Assembly: GCA_034440635.1 (NCBI GenBank)
Contig: JAOTON010000974.1
Location: 186,001-250,000 of the forward strand
Origin: Lepas anatifera
Lineage: Eukaryota > Arthropoda > Thecostraca > Lepadidae
DNA: 64,000 bases
Direction: 5' to 3'
Below are positions 1 through 11,829 of this stretch, in pieces. Under the pieces are notes generated by a model. The model did no database searches and was not told the origin of the DNA. It saw only the letters and a list, made by a program, of their open reading frames with translations. A program made the position numbers and the translations under genes. Positions within the stretch are counted from its first letter, which is position 1. The number at the start of each line of letters is the position of its first letter.

Positions 1-2680
1 AGGCGCCTAGTTTATCCATGGCCGCCTATGCTGTCCAGATCATCTATTTCAAGAAGGGTTAACTTTGCTGTCCAGGGGCGCCTTTGCTATCCAAGGGCGC
101 ATATGATATCTGTAGGGCGCTTTATGCAGAGGGCGCCTAGGCTGTCCAAGGGCACCTTTCTTAACCAAGGGGCGCATTTTGCTTTCCGGGAGCGCCTATT
201 CCTATCTAAGGGGCGCATATGTTATCTAGGAGCGCCTTTGATACCAGGAGGCGGCTTTTTGTACAGGGGCGCCTTTTCTCTTGGGGGGCGCTGCTCCAAT
301 GCAGGGCAGCTGAAGGTGGATAAGGGACATCTATGTTATACAGAGGGCGCCTGTACTTCCCAGTGGGGCGCTTGTTTTCCTTCTCGGGCTCCTAGTTTAT
401 CCAGGGGGCGTCTAGGCTATCCAAAGGCGGCTTTTCTATCGAAGGGGTGCCTTCCTAGGGGCGCCTTTGCTACCCAGGGGCGCCTTTGCTGTCCACGGCA
501 CTTGTGTTATCCAGGGTTGTATTTGCTGTCCAGGGGCGCCTTTGCTATCCAAGGGTGCATATGACATCCGTAGGCGGCTTTTCCAGTGGGCACCTAGGCT
601 ATCAAAGGGCGCCTTTTCTACCCAAGGTGAGCATTTTATTTTCCCAAAGCGCCCATTTCTATCTAAGGGGCGCTTATGCTACCCAAGGCATCTATGTTAC
701 CAAGATTTGCCTTTACTGCCCAGGGGCGCCTTTCCTAGCCAAGGGCGCATATAGTATCCGTAGGGCGCTTCATCCAGGGGGCGCCTAGGCTATCTAAAGG
801 CGGTTTTTCTATCAAAGGGGTGCCTTCCTAGGGGCGCCTTTGCTACCCAGGGGCGCCTTTGCTGTCCACAGCACTTAGGGTTGTCTTTGCTGTCCAGGGG
901 CGCCTTTGCTATCCAAGGGTGCATATGACATCCGTAGGGCGCTTTTTCCAGTGGGCGCCTAGGCTATCAAAGGGCGCCTTTTTCTACCCAAGGTGAGCAT
1001 TTTATTTTCTAAAGCGCCTATTTCTATCTAAGGGGCGCTTATGCTGTCCAGGGCACCTATGTTACCAAGATTTGCCTTTGCAGCCCAGGGGCGCCTTTCC
1101 TAGCCAAGGGCGCATATGATATCCGTAGGGCGCTTCATCCAGGGGGCGCCTAGGCTATACAAAGGCGGTTTTTCTATCGAAGGGCTGCCGTCCTAGGGGC
1201 GCCTTTGCTGTCCACAGCACTTGTGTTATCCAGGGTTGTCTTTGCTGTCCAGGGGCGCCTTTGCTATCCAAGGGTGCATATGACATCCTTAGGGCGCTTT
1301 TTCCAGTGGGCGCCTAGGCTATCAAAGGGCGCCTTTTCTACCCAAGGTGAGCATTTTATTTTCCTAAAGCGCCTACGTCTATCTAAGGGACGCTTGTGCT
1401 GTCCGGGGTACCTATGTTACCAGGATTTGCCTTTGCTGCCCAGGGGCGCCTTTCCTAGCCAAGGGCGCATATGATATCCGTAGTTCGCTTCATCCAGGGG
1501 GCGCCTAGGCTATACAAAGGCGGGTATCTATCAAAGGGGTGCCTTCCTAGGGGCGCCTTTGCTACCCAGGGGCGCCTTTGCTGTCCACAGCACTTAGGGT
1601 TGTCTTTGCTGTCCAGGGGCGCCTTTGCTATCCAAGGGTGCATATGAAATCCGTAGGGCGCTTTTTCCAGTGGGCGCCTAGGCTATCAAAGGGCGCCTTT
1701 TTCTACCCAAGGTGAGCATTTTATTTTCTAAAGCGCCTATTTCTATCTAAGGGGCGCTTATGCTGTCCAGGGCACCTATGTTACCAAGATTTGCCTTTGC
1801 AGCCCAGGGGCGCATTTCCTAGCCAAGGGCGCATATGATATCCATAGGGCGCTTCATCCAGGGGGCGCCTAGGCTATACAAAGGCGGTTTTTTCTATCGA
1901 AGGGCTGCCGTCCTAGGGGCGCCTTTGCTGTCCACAGCACTTGTGTTATCCAGGGTTGTCTTTGCTGTCCAGGGGCGCCTTTGCTATCCAAGGGTGCATA
2001 TGACATCCTTAGGGCGCTTTTTCCAGTGGGCGCCTAGGCTATCAAAGGGCGCCTTTTTCTACCCAAGGTGAGCATTTTATTTTCCTAAAGCGCCTACTTC
2101 TATCTAAGGGTCGCTTGTGCTGTTCGGGGTACCTATGTTACCAGGATTTGCCTTTGCTGCCCAGGGGCGCCTTTCCTAGCCAAGGGCGCATATGATATCC
2201 GTAGTTCGCTTCATCCAGGGGGCGCCTAGGCTATACAAAGGCGGGTATCTATCGAAGGGGTGCCTTCCTAGGGGCGCCTTTGCTTCCCAGGGGCGCCTTT
2301 GCTGTCCAGGGCCGCCTTTGGTATCCAAGGGTGCATATGACAAATGACATACGTAGGGCGCTTTTTCCAGTGGGCGCCTAGGCTATCAAAGGGCGCCTTT
2401 TTCTACCGAAGGTGAGCATTTTATTTTCCTAAAGCGCCTATTTCTATCTAAAGGGCGCTTATGATGTCCAGTTCACCTATGTTACCAAGATTTGCCTTTG
2501 CTGCCCAGGGGCGCCTTTCCTAGCCAAGGGCACATATGGTGTCCGTAGGGCGCTTCATCCCGGGGGCGCCTAGGCTACCCAGGGGCGCTTCATCCAGGGG
2601 GCCTAGGCTACTCAGGGGTGCATTAGTTCCCCATGGCGCAATCTTGCTATCTAGTTGCGCCTTTTCTTTGCCGGGGCGCT
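1..2680. repeat. GGGGCGCC-rich satellite array 1 with ~720-bp dimer period
   Basis: Short ~20-base subunits of the type GGGGCGCCTTTGCTATCC are organised into longer units. The marker GGTGAGCATT recurs at about 626, 991, 1346, 1711, 2067 and 2411, giving spacings that alternate near 365 and 355. Variant markers recur every ~720 bases: GCTGCCGTCC at about 1184 and 1904, and GCGGGTATCT at about 1520 and 2241. Open frames through this array reflect repeat composition and not genes. Confidence 0.9.
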
Positions 2681-2682
2681 TT

Positions 2683-2958
2683 TGTTAGCTTTCTAAATTT
2701 CATCTTCAACATTTTACTGGGGCGGAAAAGACCAGTAAAGGCGTCTAGTGTTTGGGCAGGGGCGCTTTGTCATGGTTTTAAGGAGTATGTGTTCATTCAA
2801 GTGGAATAAGTGGTGTCTACCACCTTGGCGCACGAAATGGGTACAGGCGCGCCGCTCATATCGGGCGCCTGCGGCGCCCGATATGAGCTGAGCTTTACTG
2901 GGGCGCTTCGGAGCTAAGGGGGGCCCGGGCCCCCTGGCCCCCCTTGGATCCGTCACTG
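2683..2958 (+). repeat. Conserved 3' terminal block of the satellite-filled element
   Basis: This unique-looking block runs from the TTCTAAATTTCATCTTC segment to the terminal CACTG and is repeated nearly identically at about 18745-19019. It holds a perfect hairpin and a G/C-rich stretch just inside the terminus. Its conservation, while the neighbouring satellite changes in copy number, suggests it serves as the transposon end. Confidence 0.8.
2854..2888. other. Perfect 16-bp hairpin with 3-base loop
   Basis: The stem GCTCATATCGGGCGCC is followed by the loop TGC and its exact reverse complement. The second copy at 18912-18946 keeps the 16-bp stem perfect and differs only in the loop (TTC). 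It lies in the subterminal region of the transposon. Confidence 0.85.
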
Positions 2959-5240
2959 TCTTTGTGCTGTGCAGGAATGCACATTTATATCCCTTATGGG
3001 GTACCAATGCAAAGTGATGGATCTAGGATTTTAGTAGGGGGCAGCCCTCTGAGATTGCATCCTGTCAACCAAAAGGGCACACTTTACCCAAAAGGGTGGC
3101 TATCGTCATCAATCAGTGGGAGAAAACTGTAATTGGTGTGACTTAAAAATGGTAACCGTGCCATAAATGGGAATGCTTGACCCATAGATGGGAACACCCA
3201 TTCCCAATTATGGGAACGCTTGAGACCATTTTCCAGAACAAAATTTTGGGCCATGAAACAAACTTTTCGTCTTTCTACCTGGCTTATTTCTGTTCTTCAA
3301 ATTTTAGAGGGCATTTATCTTTCAAACAGAAACAGGAAATCATACTTTATACCCTGCTTCAAATATTGAAGCTCAACATGTTTATTATGATCATTCACAT
3401 GTCTTGGTGCATCTGTGTAAATAAAACACTAGTCATATACAAAATCAATAAATAGATATCTAGAAAAACAACAAAAAGTTTTTAAATATTTGATTTATAT
3501 TGCCACTTGAGATAATAATATATACAGACCAAGACATATGGCCATACAGAACATGATGCGAGCCAACCTAGCATAACAAAACCTGTTTTCAGCACCTTTA
3601 ATGCCATTTTACACAACTTCTAAACTTCAAAGCTCCATCTGTAGCCCCATCATTTGTATTCTAGTGGTGGGGGCAGTAGCAAGGTATTTTCTGCCTCGCA
3701 GATCTGGTTTAATCAGTTTTGGGGTACCCTTTTCTTCAGGCCGCCCTGAATCCTTTCAAACTTACGGGGTCCTGAACTCGAGTTCAGGGATCCCTTGGAC
3801 CTGTCACTGCTGTGGCACCCCAAATGGAAGCTCATGTTAATTTCTGTGCCTACTAAGAGCATCCTAAAAATTTTTCCTATTTCTCATTTCAGGGACTTTA
3901 AAATCGTTAAATAACAGGCCTACTTGGTCACCCAGTTATATGTCCAGCTATAAGGCAAGAACATGGTGGTATCAAAATAGTATACTTGTAATGGATAGTC
4001 TCATAATTAGGCACCACAAAAAATCGTTCAGAATATCCACGCCCTTGGGAATGTGTGACTATAGAACAATGTTTACGATGACATTTCAGTGTGATTGTGG
4101 TTGGAAAGAGTTTAAACATGCACCACTGGTATTCAAGTTTTTTCCTTCTGAGACTTTTCGCGGTAAAGCAAAACAAGGAAACATCATTGCAAGTAGACTC
4201 CAAAACCCACCCAGATTGCACGGACCGTCTATGATAAACGCACATCTTGATTTAACCCCTTGGATTTAACAAATTGAACACCAGTCGTCAAAAACGGCGC
4301 CCACCAACAAGAACACAAAAATATTAGCGGCAGCCCACGCCGCGCTCGTTCTGACGGCCGCACACACCGAAAATGTACCAGGGCGACCACCTGCGACCAG
4401 GCAACCACGCAAGTCGGCGGTTTCGCCGACTCGGTCTCCCATTGGTCGCCTATTGAAAAAAATGAAAATCACCGACTTGGTACCGACTCGTGACGGATTC
4501 TAGTATATTCTAGTTTGAACTTAAAAATAATACATAGATACGGTATAAGGAGATGGCATCAGCTAAGGTACCAGGTAATTTCAGTCGCTTTTCATAAAAT
4601 TGGAACCAAAAATTGTAATAAGAAGAAACATAACTAGCGAAGACTAGCAGCAACTAAGGGCGGTGATGATGCCAGATGTAATCGGCCAAAGATGCCCCGT
4701 TGTAGCCAAGCTGTCTTTCAGAAACGCCAAACAAGCCGGGAAACGAAGGCTAACTTGGCTCTTTGTCGAAGTAGATTCTGCCCATTCTTGGCTAAAGGAA
4801 CTGGCAGACTTCATCCAATAGATTTTTATGGGCACTGGGTGTATTACGATGACGCGTGGAGACAGTGGAGAGGGTAACCATATTTAGAAGCAGGAGCGGA
4901 TGGTGGAAGCTAAAATCATGGGAAAACAGATGGAATCAGAGTTTGAGACGGTTGCTGGGTCGCCAACTAAAAGATGATAGGGTCGCCGACGGCGTAGGTA
5001 GATCGGCAAGTTTTTAGACCCCTGCAATTTTTACCGAGTCTTTTATGTGTCATGGAAAAGGAAATGCATAAATACCGTTATGCATATCTTATTTATTTTT
5101 GCTTGTCATTTTACGCTTTTGACGCCCATGAGTACCCTTCCTGCTCTAAATCAATGATTTTTGGGAGGCAGCGGGACTCAAAATCGTGAAAAGCTTATTG
5201 TTACTAATGGGGGCTTTGGGCGACAAATAGGTATATTTTG

Positions 5241-5265
5241 TGCTTTCCCCCTGGATCCGCCAGTG
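5241..5265. mobile_element. Isolated CAGTG-type transposon end fragment
   Basis: The sequence CCCCCTGGATCCGCCAGTG resembles the GGATCCGCCACTG right ends of the hAT-like MITEs elsewhere in the window. No matching left end was found nearby, so this is at best a remnant. Confidence 0.3.
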
Positions 5266-7540
5266 CATATGCAGAGTTTGATACCGCTGTAGCTGACCGC
5301 CCACCCCACCTCGTTTTTCATTCCGTAATTCATAGCTGACCCCATACGAACGCTTTCAGTTGATGCCTCATAACGTCGAGGTTTTCCTCCTCCGCAGATG
5401 GCGCCTCCTGCCTGCGACGTTGAAGCAGCCACCACCGACATCAGTACACCTACCGGGCATCTGGGGAACCAGCGTCTCATAATAGGTGTCGACACCAGTC
5501 ACCCACTTCCAGATACGGCAGCAGCAATAGGACGTCGTCAAATACCGTGAATAGGTACTGAAGCACGGCAGTAATTCAGGAATTAAACTCTCGTATTGGC
5601 AGCTGATATTCAAAACCTAAGCTTTCGTTACTTTTTAGTGAAATAATTCCCGGGAATGGGAATGTTGACATCACATTCACGCAGTTCGTCTGGTAGGTGA
5701 TCCCGTACTTCTGCTCTGCGCAGGAGAACACCTTGCTTTAGCCAAAGCCGCCCGGGCCATTTCGTGTGAGCGATGTGATGGATCAAGTCCACCTGGTGGC
5801 GCTGGTGTGCGTATGCAATACGAAACGATGAGCAGCTTTCACAGTCGGGTGCTGAGTGAAACTATCAGTTTATTTACGCAATGTTACGGGCGGGACCCAA
5901 TTAGGCTCGATTACGAGTTAGCATGCAAGGTTGATACTTAGGGGAAGATCGATTAGGGAAGCTTCTTGAGTGCAAAGCGCTAAAGGAACAGCCTCCGAAA
6001 TATAGTGAAACTTGTTTTACTCTTTGTACCACCAGAAAAAACTGGAACTAATGAGTTTTATTGTCTGGTGTCAGTTGAAACATTGCTGGTGAATCTGGCT
6101 TCTAAAATGAAGCCTGCTTTTTGCCTGGAATATGATGAAATGCTCATTTCTGTAAGTTCGTAATTTACACCATCGATTAAACGAACAACACAACAACAAT
6201 GTAAAGGTTGTCGCTTGGAACATCCCGCCCCTTTCGCCTGTAGGGAATCAAGTGAATGTCTCAGACTGGCAAGCCGCCGTGTATATTTAGTGGGGGTTAG
6301 TTGGAAGGCCGCGCGCTTTTCCAGCGTTGCTTGGCCTTTGTACGCTTGTCGTGCAGTGTGAACACAACACTTGTGATCTGCAACAACATACGTAACTACC
6401 ATTAAGAGGGGTATACCAATATCTATACGTAAACCATTTCCATACTAGAACCATATTCTTCACCAGTGGTTATGAATTCTCAATGCGTGTGTCACTCCCG
6501 GCATATGTTTTAGACTTAGGCTCTGTCGCCGTGGTTGCATTCTGGTTACTTGAAGACACGCATGCTTGGCTTGAATGATATTTCGGCATCACAACTTGTG
6601 TGTTCAGCTGATTGTGGTGTATGTGTGACGTCAGTGAAATGTTTAGGCAGTAATTAAAAAACGAGTGCAGAGTTGCTTTGGGGGAAGGGGATATGAAGGT
6701 GTAGGAAGTCTGTACCAACTGCTTGCGGGTCAACATGCAATATAACCCACTTTGGGTGAGAACATGCACCGTTTGACGGTTTTTTACCAAACTTATCCGA
6801 TTTTTGTCGAAATATTTGTTATCGAGTTGTTTGAAATCGTGTTTGCATGCATGTTGATCCCGTAGCTGTATAATAGTGCCGAGTGTTAACCGTGACAACG
6901 GTAGGGTAACTTCACTGAAGAATGATCTCGATTCAACCCGGGAATAAAGACCGACAAAAACAGCGCAAAAAGCCTAGTTATGGTGCCATTAATATATAAA
7001 ATTCCTCCTTCTGAATGTTAATTTGTGGAAAGATACTCTACTTGGAGCTGAGAAAAACGATATGTACATAGATATTTGGGTCGGATATATCACCGGTCGA
7101 AAGTGGAGAGCCACGCAACAGAACGCTTGTCCAAAACTTTGGGTCTTTTTTAGTTTTACCCCTCTCCAGAAAACGACATTCTGGAGATAAGTAAACTTAT
7201 CGGCCTTAGCATTCATACATGCAAAATATTATGATTCTGCATCCAGACTGTGTCTATGAAAAGCAAAACTTCAGTACTTGGTTACTAGCGGCAGAAGCGT
7301 GAACGCAACAGTGGCCGCAGAACAGGTGCGCGGCACCTGTTTGTCCAGGTGCGCCGTCCGCCGACAGCAGACACAGCTTCCAGCGGGTCGGTGTGTTTTT
7401 AGCCTACTGTCGCGGCGTGTGATGCTGATTCGGCGGCAGATGCATGTGAGGGAGGAGTCTTCATGACAGCTGTTTTGTTGTGTTTGTATTTTGTTGGATG
7501 CGCTTGTAGGACGTAAGGATGTGCCGCGTGAGAGAATAAT

Positions 7541-7672
7541 GGAAAGGGAAAGTGTGACAGAGAGAAAGAGAGCGGGAGAGAACGAAAGAGATCATAAGTG
7601 AGATTGAGAGAGAGATCTTGAGGGAGAGAGATAGAGGAGCAGGAGGATCCGTAGAAGAACAAGAAGAGCCTA
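7541..7672. repeat. GA-rich low-complexity tract
   Basis: This is an interrupted purine-rich stretch built from GAGAGA and GAAAGAGA words. No coding potential is seen in it. Confidence 0.7.
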
Positions 7673-8327
7673 TGATACGCAGGTGTTAACCACGTACGTA
7701 ATGCTGAGTACAATTCGCTAGTGCGTCAGAACTTTGTAGCAATTTGTTGCGGATTTTGTCGGTTGCCGTTTGTGTTTGTAGCGGGCTGGTATTCAACGCT
7801 GGTATGTATGCACGAATGTTGGATTCGGTCCTTGTTTGACAGGGTCGGGACAGGTAGGATATCGGTCATTAGGTCATGCCATGGCTTAGCTTGTACACTC
7901 CTGTGTTATGCGTGGTCTACCTGCCGACGTGATGGCCTTGACGATCGTGTCTTATTTTGTAGTTCGTGTTTTGCAGATTGTTTGTGTTTCATTGTGGCAG
8001 CATCATTGGTTGCTGAGTTTTGTTGTTGCGGCGGGCTTGCAGAACTGCAATCCTGCGGAAGTTGCTGAGTCTTCATCGGTTAGGATCGCTAATGTGTGCA
8101 AATAACGCTCATTTTAATCAATAAAGTTAAATGCAGCCAGCAGTTGTCCATGTAGTGCCTAAGAAGAGTGAACAGCTCGTATATATGTATTCTGAATACT
8201 TGTGCAAAATATTTTCATTCGGGCATATGGCGTTGAATTCCACAGCATTATTTGTTTTCGTCAGTTTCTTCTGTAAGTTTGTTTTTAATCTTATTTATCG
8301 TTTTTTAAGTTACAGTCAGAATCAGGT

Positions 8328-9178
8328 TTAACATGCGCATTGACGGGGGCGGGTACCCGCCCCCTCGGGTTTTTCGGAGATAGCAGAAAAACGGCGGCGC
8401 GTAGCGCCGCCGTACTTGGCATACCTTTTCCCTCATCATTTTTACAACTTCTGTGAAAATTTTGAGGCTAGGTCATCTCAGGTCAGGTCACCAGTACAGG
8501 TCAAGTGACCTGACCTCAAAAAAAGTTTAAGATAGCGTAAGTCAGAGCAGGGTGAACTTATCCGATTGAAACTCATATCACACATTGGGCCCACCGAGTT
8601 CTCTAAAATATGTTCCGGTATTTTTATATCGATGACCTAAGGTCAGGTACGAGGCATGACCTCTCCATTGGAAATACACGGGAAAATGTTTTTTTTACGG
8701 AATAACTCAGTAACGGATGGTGATAGAGCATTTATTTTAGCTGCATTAGACTCGCCTGGGCTTTGCGGTTCTAATGATATGCATATTATATAATTTGACC
8801 CTGACCTGACCTCAGGTCAGGTCAAATCCTTGATTTGACCTAGCAAGGTCAAATTATACCTATACCATTTGATTCGGCTTGCTGAGAGGATTCATATAGT
8901 TCAAGTCGTTTTGCTCTATCTTTACTTGTTCAGATGTAATGGCCGAAAAACTGAATTTACATGTTATCCCTATGACGGCATGTTTTGACCTCTCGTGACC
9001 TTAAATGTGACCTGACAAAAAATGGTACAAATGTTTTCGATGGAGAGGTGGATGGGCAGCCCAACGCCGTTTACCGTTTTTCGCTACCTACCGTGGTTCT
9101 CGAGATCTTTGGGGGGGGTGTGTACCCGCCCCCCGTCAATGCGAAGGTGGCTCAGACCCCCGTCAATGCGCGTGTTAA
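8328..9178 (+). mobile_element. TTAA-flanked MITE, family A copy 1 (piggyBac-like)
   Basis: TTAA at 8328-8331 and 9175-9178 brackets an ~843-bp element with inverted ends: CATGCGCATTGACGGGGG at the left, CCCCCGTCAATGCGCGTG at the right. Just inside the left end is a hairpin, ACGGCGGCGC / GCGCCGCCGT, at 8391-8413. The interior is dense in AGGTCA and TGACCT words, for example 8471-8516 and 8798-8855. Two further copies lie at 9552-10405 (inverted) and 59499-60340. TTAA duplication is typical of piggyBac, which is my reason for the class. No transposase is present. Confidence 0.85.
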
Positions 9179-9551
9179 AGTTCTTCGAAATTTATGTGAA
9201 GGTTAAAGGTGCTAAAGGTGCTATACGTTTCGAATGCATTTTTTCCATTCATTTTCAAGATTATTAATACACTTGACAGATTGATTGCGTTGCAAAATTC
9301 ACAACATTACGTTTGGAGAAGAGAGTGCCCGTATAACAGAAACTTGTACAAACACATAAAAACTTGTCTTGAAAACTTGTGTGAGCCTCATACATTTTCA
9401 TTTCCACCATTAATGCATAAAGGGCATGAATTTGCTTTCGGAAGCAAAAAACAAAAACTGCCTCCGCTGATGGACGAAGGAAACCAGAACATTCAGACCT
9501 CCCCCCACCCCCGAGCCTGGAATGGGTGGATGTTTGGGCACTATGAAAATA
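9179..9551. other. 373-bp spacer between inverted family A copies
   Basis: This is unique-looking sequence with no recognisable gene, enclosed by two family A elements in opposite orientation. An open frame runs through it on the plus strand into the second element, but its later part is antisense transposon sequence. Confidence 0.6.
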
Positions 9552-10405
9552 TTAACACGCGCATTGACGGGGGTCTGAGCCACCTTCACTTTGACGAGGG
9601 CGGGCGGGTACCCGCCCACCCCCCTAAGATCTCAAGAACCACGGTAGGTAGCGAAAAACGGTAAACGGCGCTGGGTAGCCCATCCACTTCTCCATCGAAA
9701 ATATTTGTACCATTTTTTGTCAGGTCACATTTGAGGTCACGAGAGGTCAAAATATGCCGTCATAGGGATAACATGAAAATTCAGCTTTTCGGCCATTACA
9801 TCTGAACAAGTAAAGATAGAGCAAAACGACTTCGACTGCATGAATCCTCTCAGCAAGCCAAATCGAATGATATATAATTTGACCTTGCTAGGTCAAATCA
9901 AGGATTTGACCTAACCTTAGGTCAGGTCAGGATCAAATTATATAAAATGCATATCATTAGAACCTGCAAAGCCCAGGCGAGTCTAATGCAGCTAAAATAA
10001 ATAATCTATCACCATCCGTTACTGAGTTATTCCGTAAAAAACATTTTTCCCATGTATTTACAATGGAGAGGTCATGCCTCGTACCTGACCTTAGGTCATC
10101 GATATCAAAAATACCGGAACATATTTTAGAGAACTCGGTGGGGCCATTATGTGATATGAGTTTCAATAGGATAGGTTCACCCTGTTCTGACTTATGCTAT
10201 CTTAAACTTTTTTTGAGGTTGGGTCACTTGACCTGTACTGGTGACCTGACCTGAGATGACCTAGCCTCAAAATTTTCACAGAAATTGTAAAAATGATGAG
10301 GGAAAAGTTATGCCAACTACGGCGACGCTACCCGCCGCCGTTTTTCTGCTATCTCCGAAAAACTCGAGGGGGACGGGTACCCGCCCCCGTCAATGCCCGT
10401 GTTAA
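9552..10405 (-). mobile_element. TTAA-flanked MITE, family A copy 2, inverted
   Basis: TTAA at 9552-9555 and 10402-10405 brackets a reverse-oriented copy of the 8328-9178 element. The whole order is mirrored, including the AGGTCA-rich middle and the G/C hairpin block near 10320-10335. Its right-hand TTAA also serves as the left TTAA of the next element (family B), so two insertions share one target. Confidence 0.85.
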
Positions 10406-11427
10406 CCCTCGCCCCACCGGGCCATCGATGGCCCCCTCCTAAGGTTTTTCGGGATAGCAGAAATACGACGAGGCGCAGCACCGCGGTTGAGGCTCACCTC
10501 TCACGCATCATTTTCCATTATCCTGAAATTTTTTACCCCGGGTCACCCAAGGTCAGGTCACCAGACGAGGTCAACCAAAGGTCACCTCACTTCAACTTTA
10601 GAGCTCTGTAAGAGCTACATTTCAAAGTTGATTAATTTGAAACATCCTACACTTCATGACCCCTCCAGGGTCTACAAGTTGTATACCCGGGATTTTTCGA
10701 TTTCGTACCCTGAGGTCAGGTCACGAGGCGACCTCTCCCATTGGAAAAGCATGGGAAAAACCTGTTTCATGATATAAAAGCCACAAAAATGATTGCAAAT
10801 ACTCAGATTGCTCAGAACAGCGTTATTGGACACCCTTTCACGGATCTCAGGGGTCGTATTTACCCTTTGACTTTTCCAAGGTCATCCAAGGTCACCAGAG
10901 GTCAAAAACAGTATTTTGACAATAACTTTTGACCTAATTAAGCTAGCGCGGTGAAACAAACACCATCGTGTTTGTCTTGTCACTGCTTTCATTTGATATA
11001 CGGCATGGTCACTTTGTGACCTTTCGTGACCTCAGGTCATATTAGGTCACGAGGTGACCTCTGGAGGTCAAACCACTGGCGGAAGGTCCTTTACGTTTCA
11101 CATAGCGGGAAAAGTACTGATAATTTCCTATCAAATGAACTTTACCAGGCCTCAATAGCTCTAATGACATAAGAGTTATGACCAGTTTGCTTAATCATTG
11201 CATATTTGAGTGAAAATAGCCGATCTTGACCTAATTTGACCTCTGGAGCGTCAAACCATTGACCTGAGCACTAAAACATGAGAAGTAACTTCTTACTGAA
11301 TTCACGCCAGCTTTCTATTGCACTTTGCAGATTTGCGCTAACGCCCATATTTTCGGAGTTAGAGGGGGCCATCGATGGCCCCGGTGGGGCGAAGGTGGCG
11401 CCGGACCCCCGGTGGGGCGCGGGTTAA
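10402..11427 (+). mobile_element. TTAA-flanked MITE, family B copy 1
   Basis: TTAA at 10402-10405 and 11424-11427. The ends read CCCTCGCCCCACCGGG and CCCGGTGGGGCGCGGG. A copy of about the same length (~1.02 kb) lies at 23498-24531. The interior carries many AGGTCA half-sites, including two extended CCAAGGTCA sites at 10876-10884 and 10886-10894, and an AGGTCA...TGACCT arrangement near 11045-11060. No transposase is visible. Confidence 0.85.
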
Positions 11428-11432
11428 TAGCA

Positions 11433-11821
11433 CAGTGGCGGATCCAAGGGGGGGCAAAAAGGCATTTGCCCCCCAAACGGAAAAACTTGGGGCAAAGCTA
11501 TGTTTTTGCCCCCCAAAGTGGTCGGCCTCCTTTTTCCCCGACTCCTTTTAAGTTTATAAGCAAGATTTTGTTGTTCTCAACTTCAAACTCAACTCAACTT
11601 CAAACATAACCAGTTAAGTTCAGTGTAAATATGTGGCCTTGGATAGGAAAAAGTATCTTGAGCCTATATCTTTCAGCCATTAACGTTTTTTTTGCTTTTT
11701 TGCTCAAATAGTCAAGTCTGCGCAATTCGTATTGTAGCGCAATTTTTCAATGCGTGACGTTTTTTTGTTTTGTTTTTCGAGTTTTTGCCCCTCCCAAACT
11801 GACCGGCTGGATCCGCCACTG
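11433..11821 (+). mobile_element. CAGTGGCGGATC-ended hAT-like MITE, copy 1
   Basis: This 389-bp element has the left end CAGTGGCGGATCC and the right end GGATCCGCCACTG. The flanks are TAATAGCA and TAATACGC, which agree at five of eight positions. Copies lie at 12743-13254 (reverse orientation) and 56491-56872. The 12743 copy has a perfect 8-bp target duplication, which supports the hAT assignment for the family. Confidence 0.8.
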
Positions 11822-11829
11822 TAATACGC

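Larger units (their letters stand above)
1..2958 (+). mobile_element. 3' portion of large satellite-filled hAT-like element
   Basis: The right end reads GGATCCGTCACTG at 2946-2958. The last ~275 bases match almost base for base the right end of the complete element at 12652-19019. Position 1 corresponds to about 16987 in that copy, so this is the same family cut off by the window edge. No transposase frame is seen, so it is judged non-autonomous. The hAT-like assignment is carried over from the complete copy, which has an 8-bp target duplication. The left end and the target duplication of this copy cannot be seen. Confidence 0.75.
2959..8327. other. No supportable gene; single-copy-looking sequence
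   Basis: Short open frames exist on both strands, but none has recognisable domains, splice logic or composition that sets it apart. At 3150-3220 there is a short repetition of an ATGGGAACGCTTGA-like unit. At 4290-5030 there are repeated GTCGCC/GGCGAC motifs that may belong to an old transposon, but I could not define ends. An AATAAA at about 8119 has no convincing gene in front of it. Confidence 0.5.

Noticed and set aside
28..564. 178-codon plus-strand frame
   Set aside because: It runs entirely through GGGGCGCC satellite. The product is a repeat of low-complexity words and similar frames appear wherever the satellite occurs.
7721..8068. 115-codon Cys-rich frame followed by AATAAA
   Set aside because: The Cys/Trp-rich composition comes from TGT/TGC-rich sequence. 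There is no signal peptide, spacing pattern of a known Cys-rich family, or splice support.
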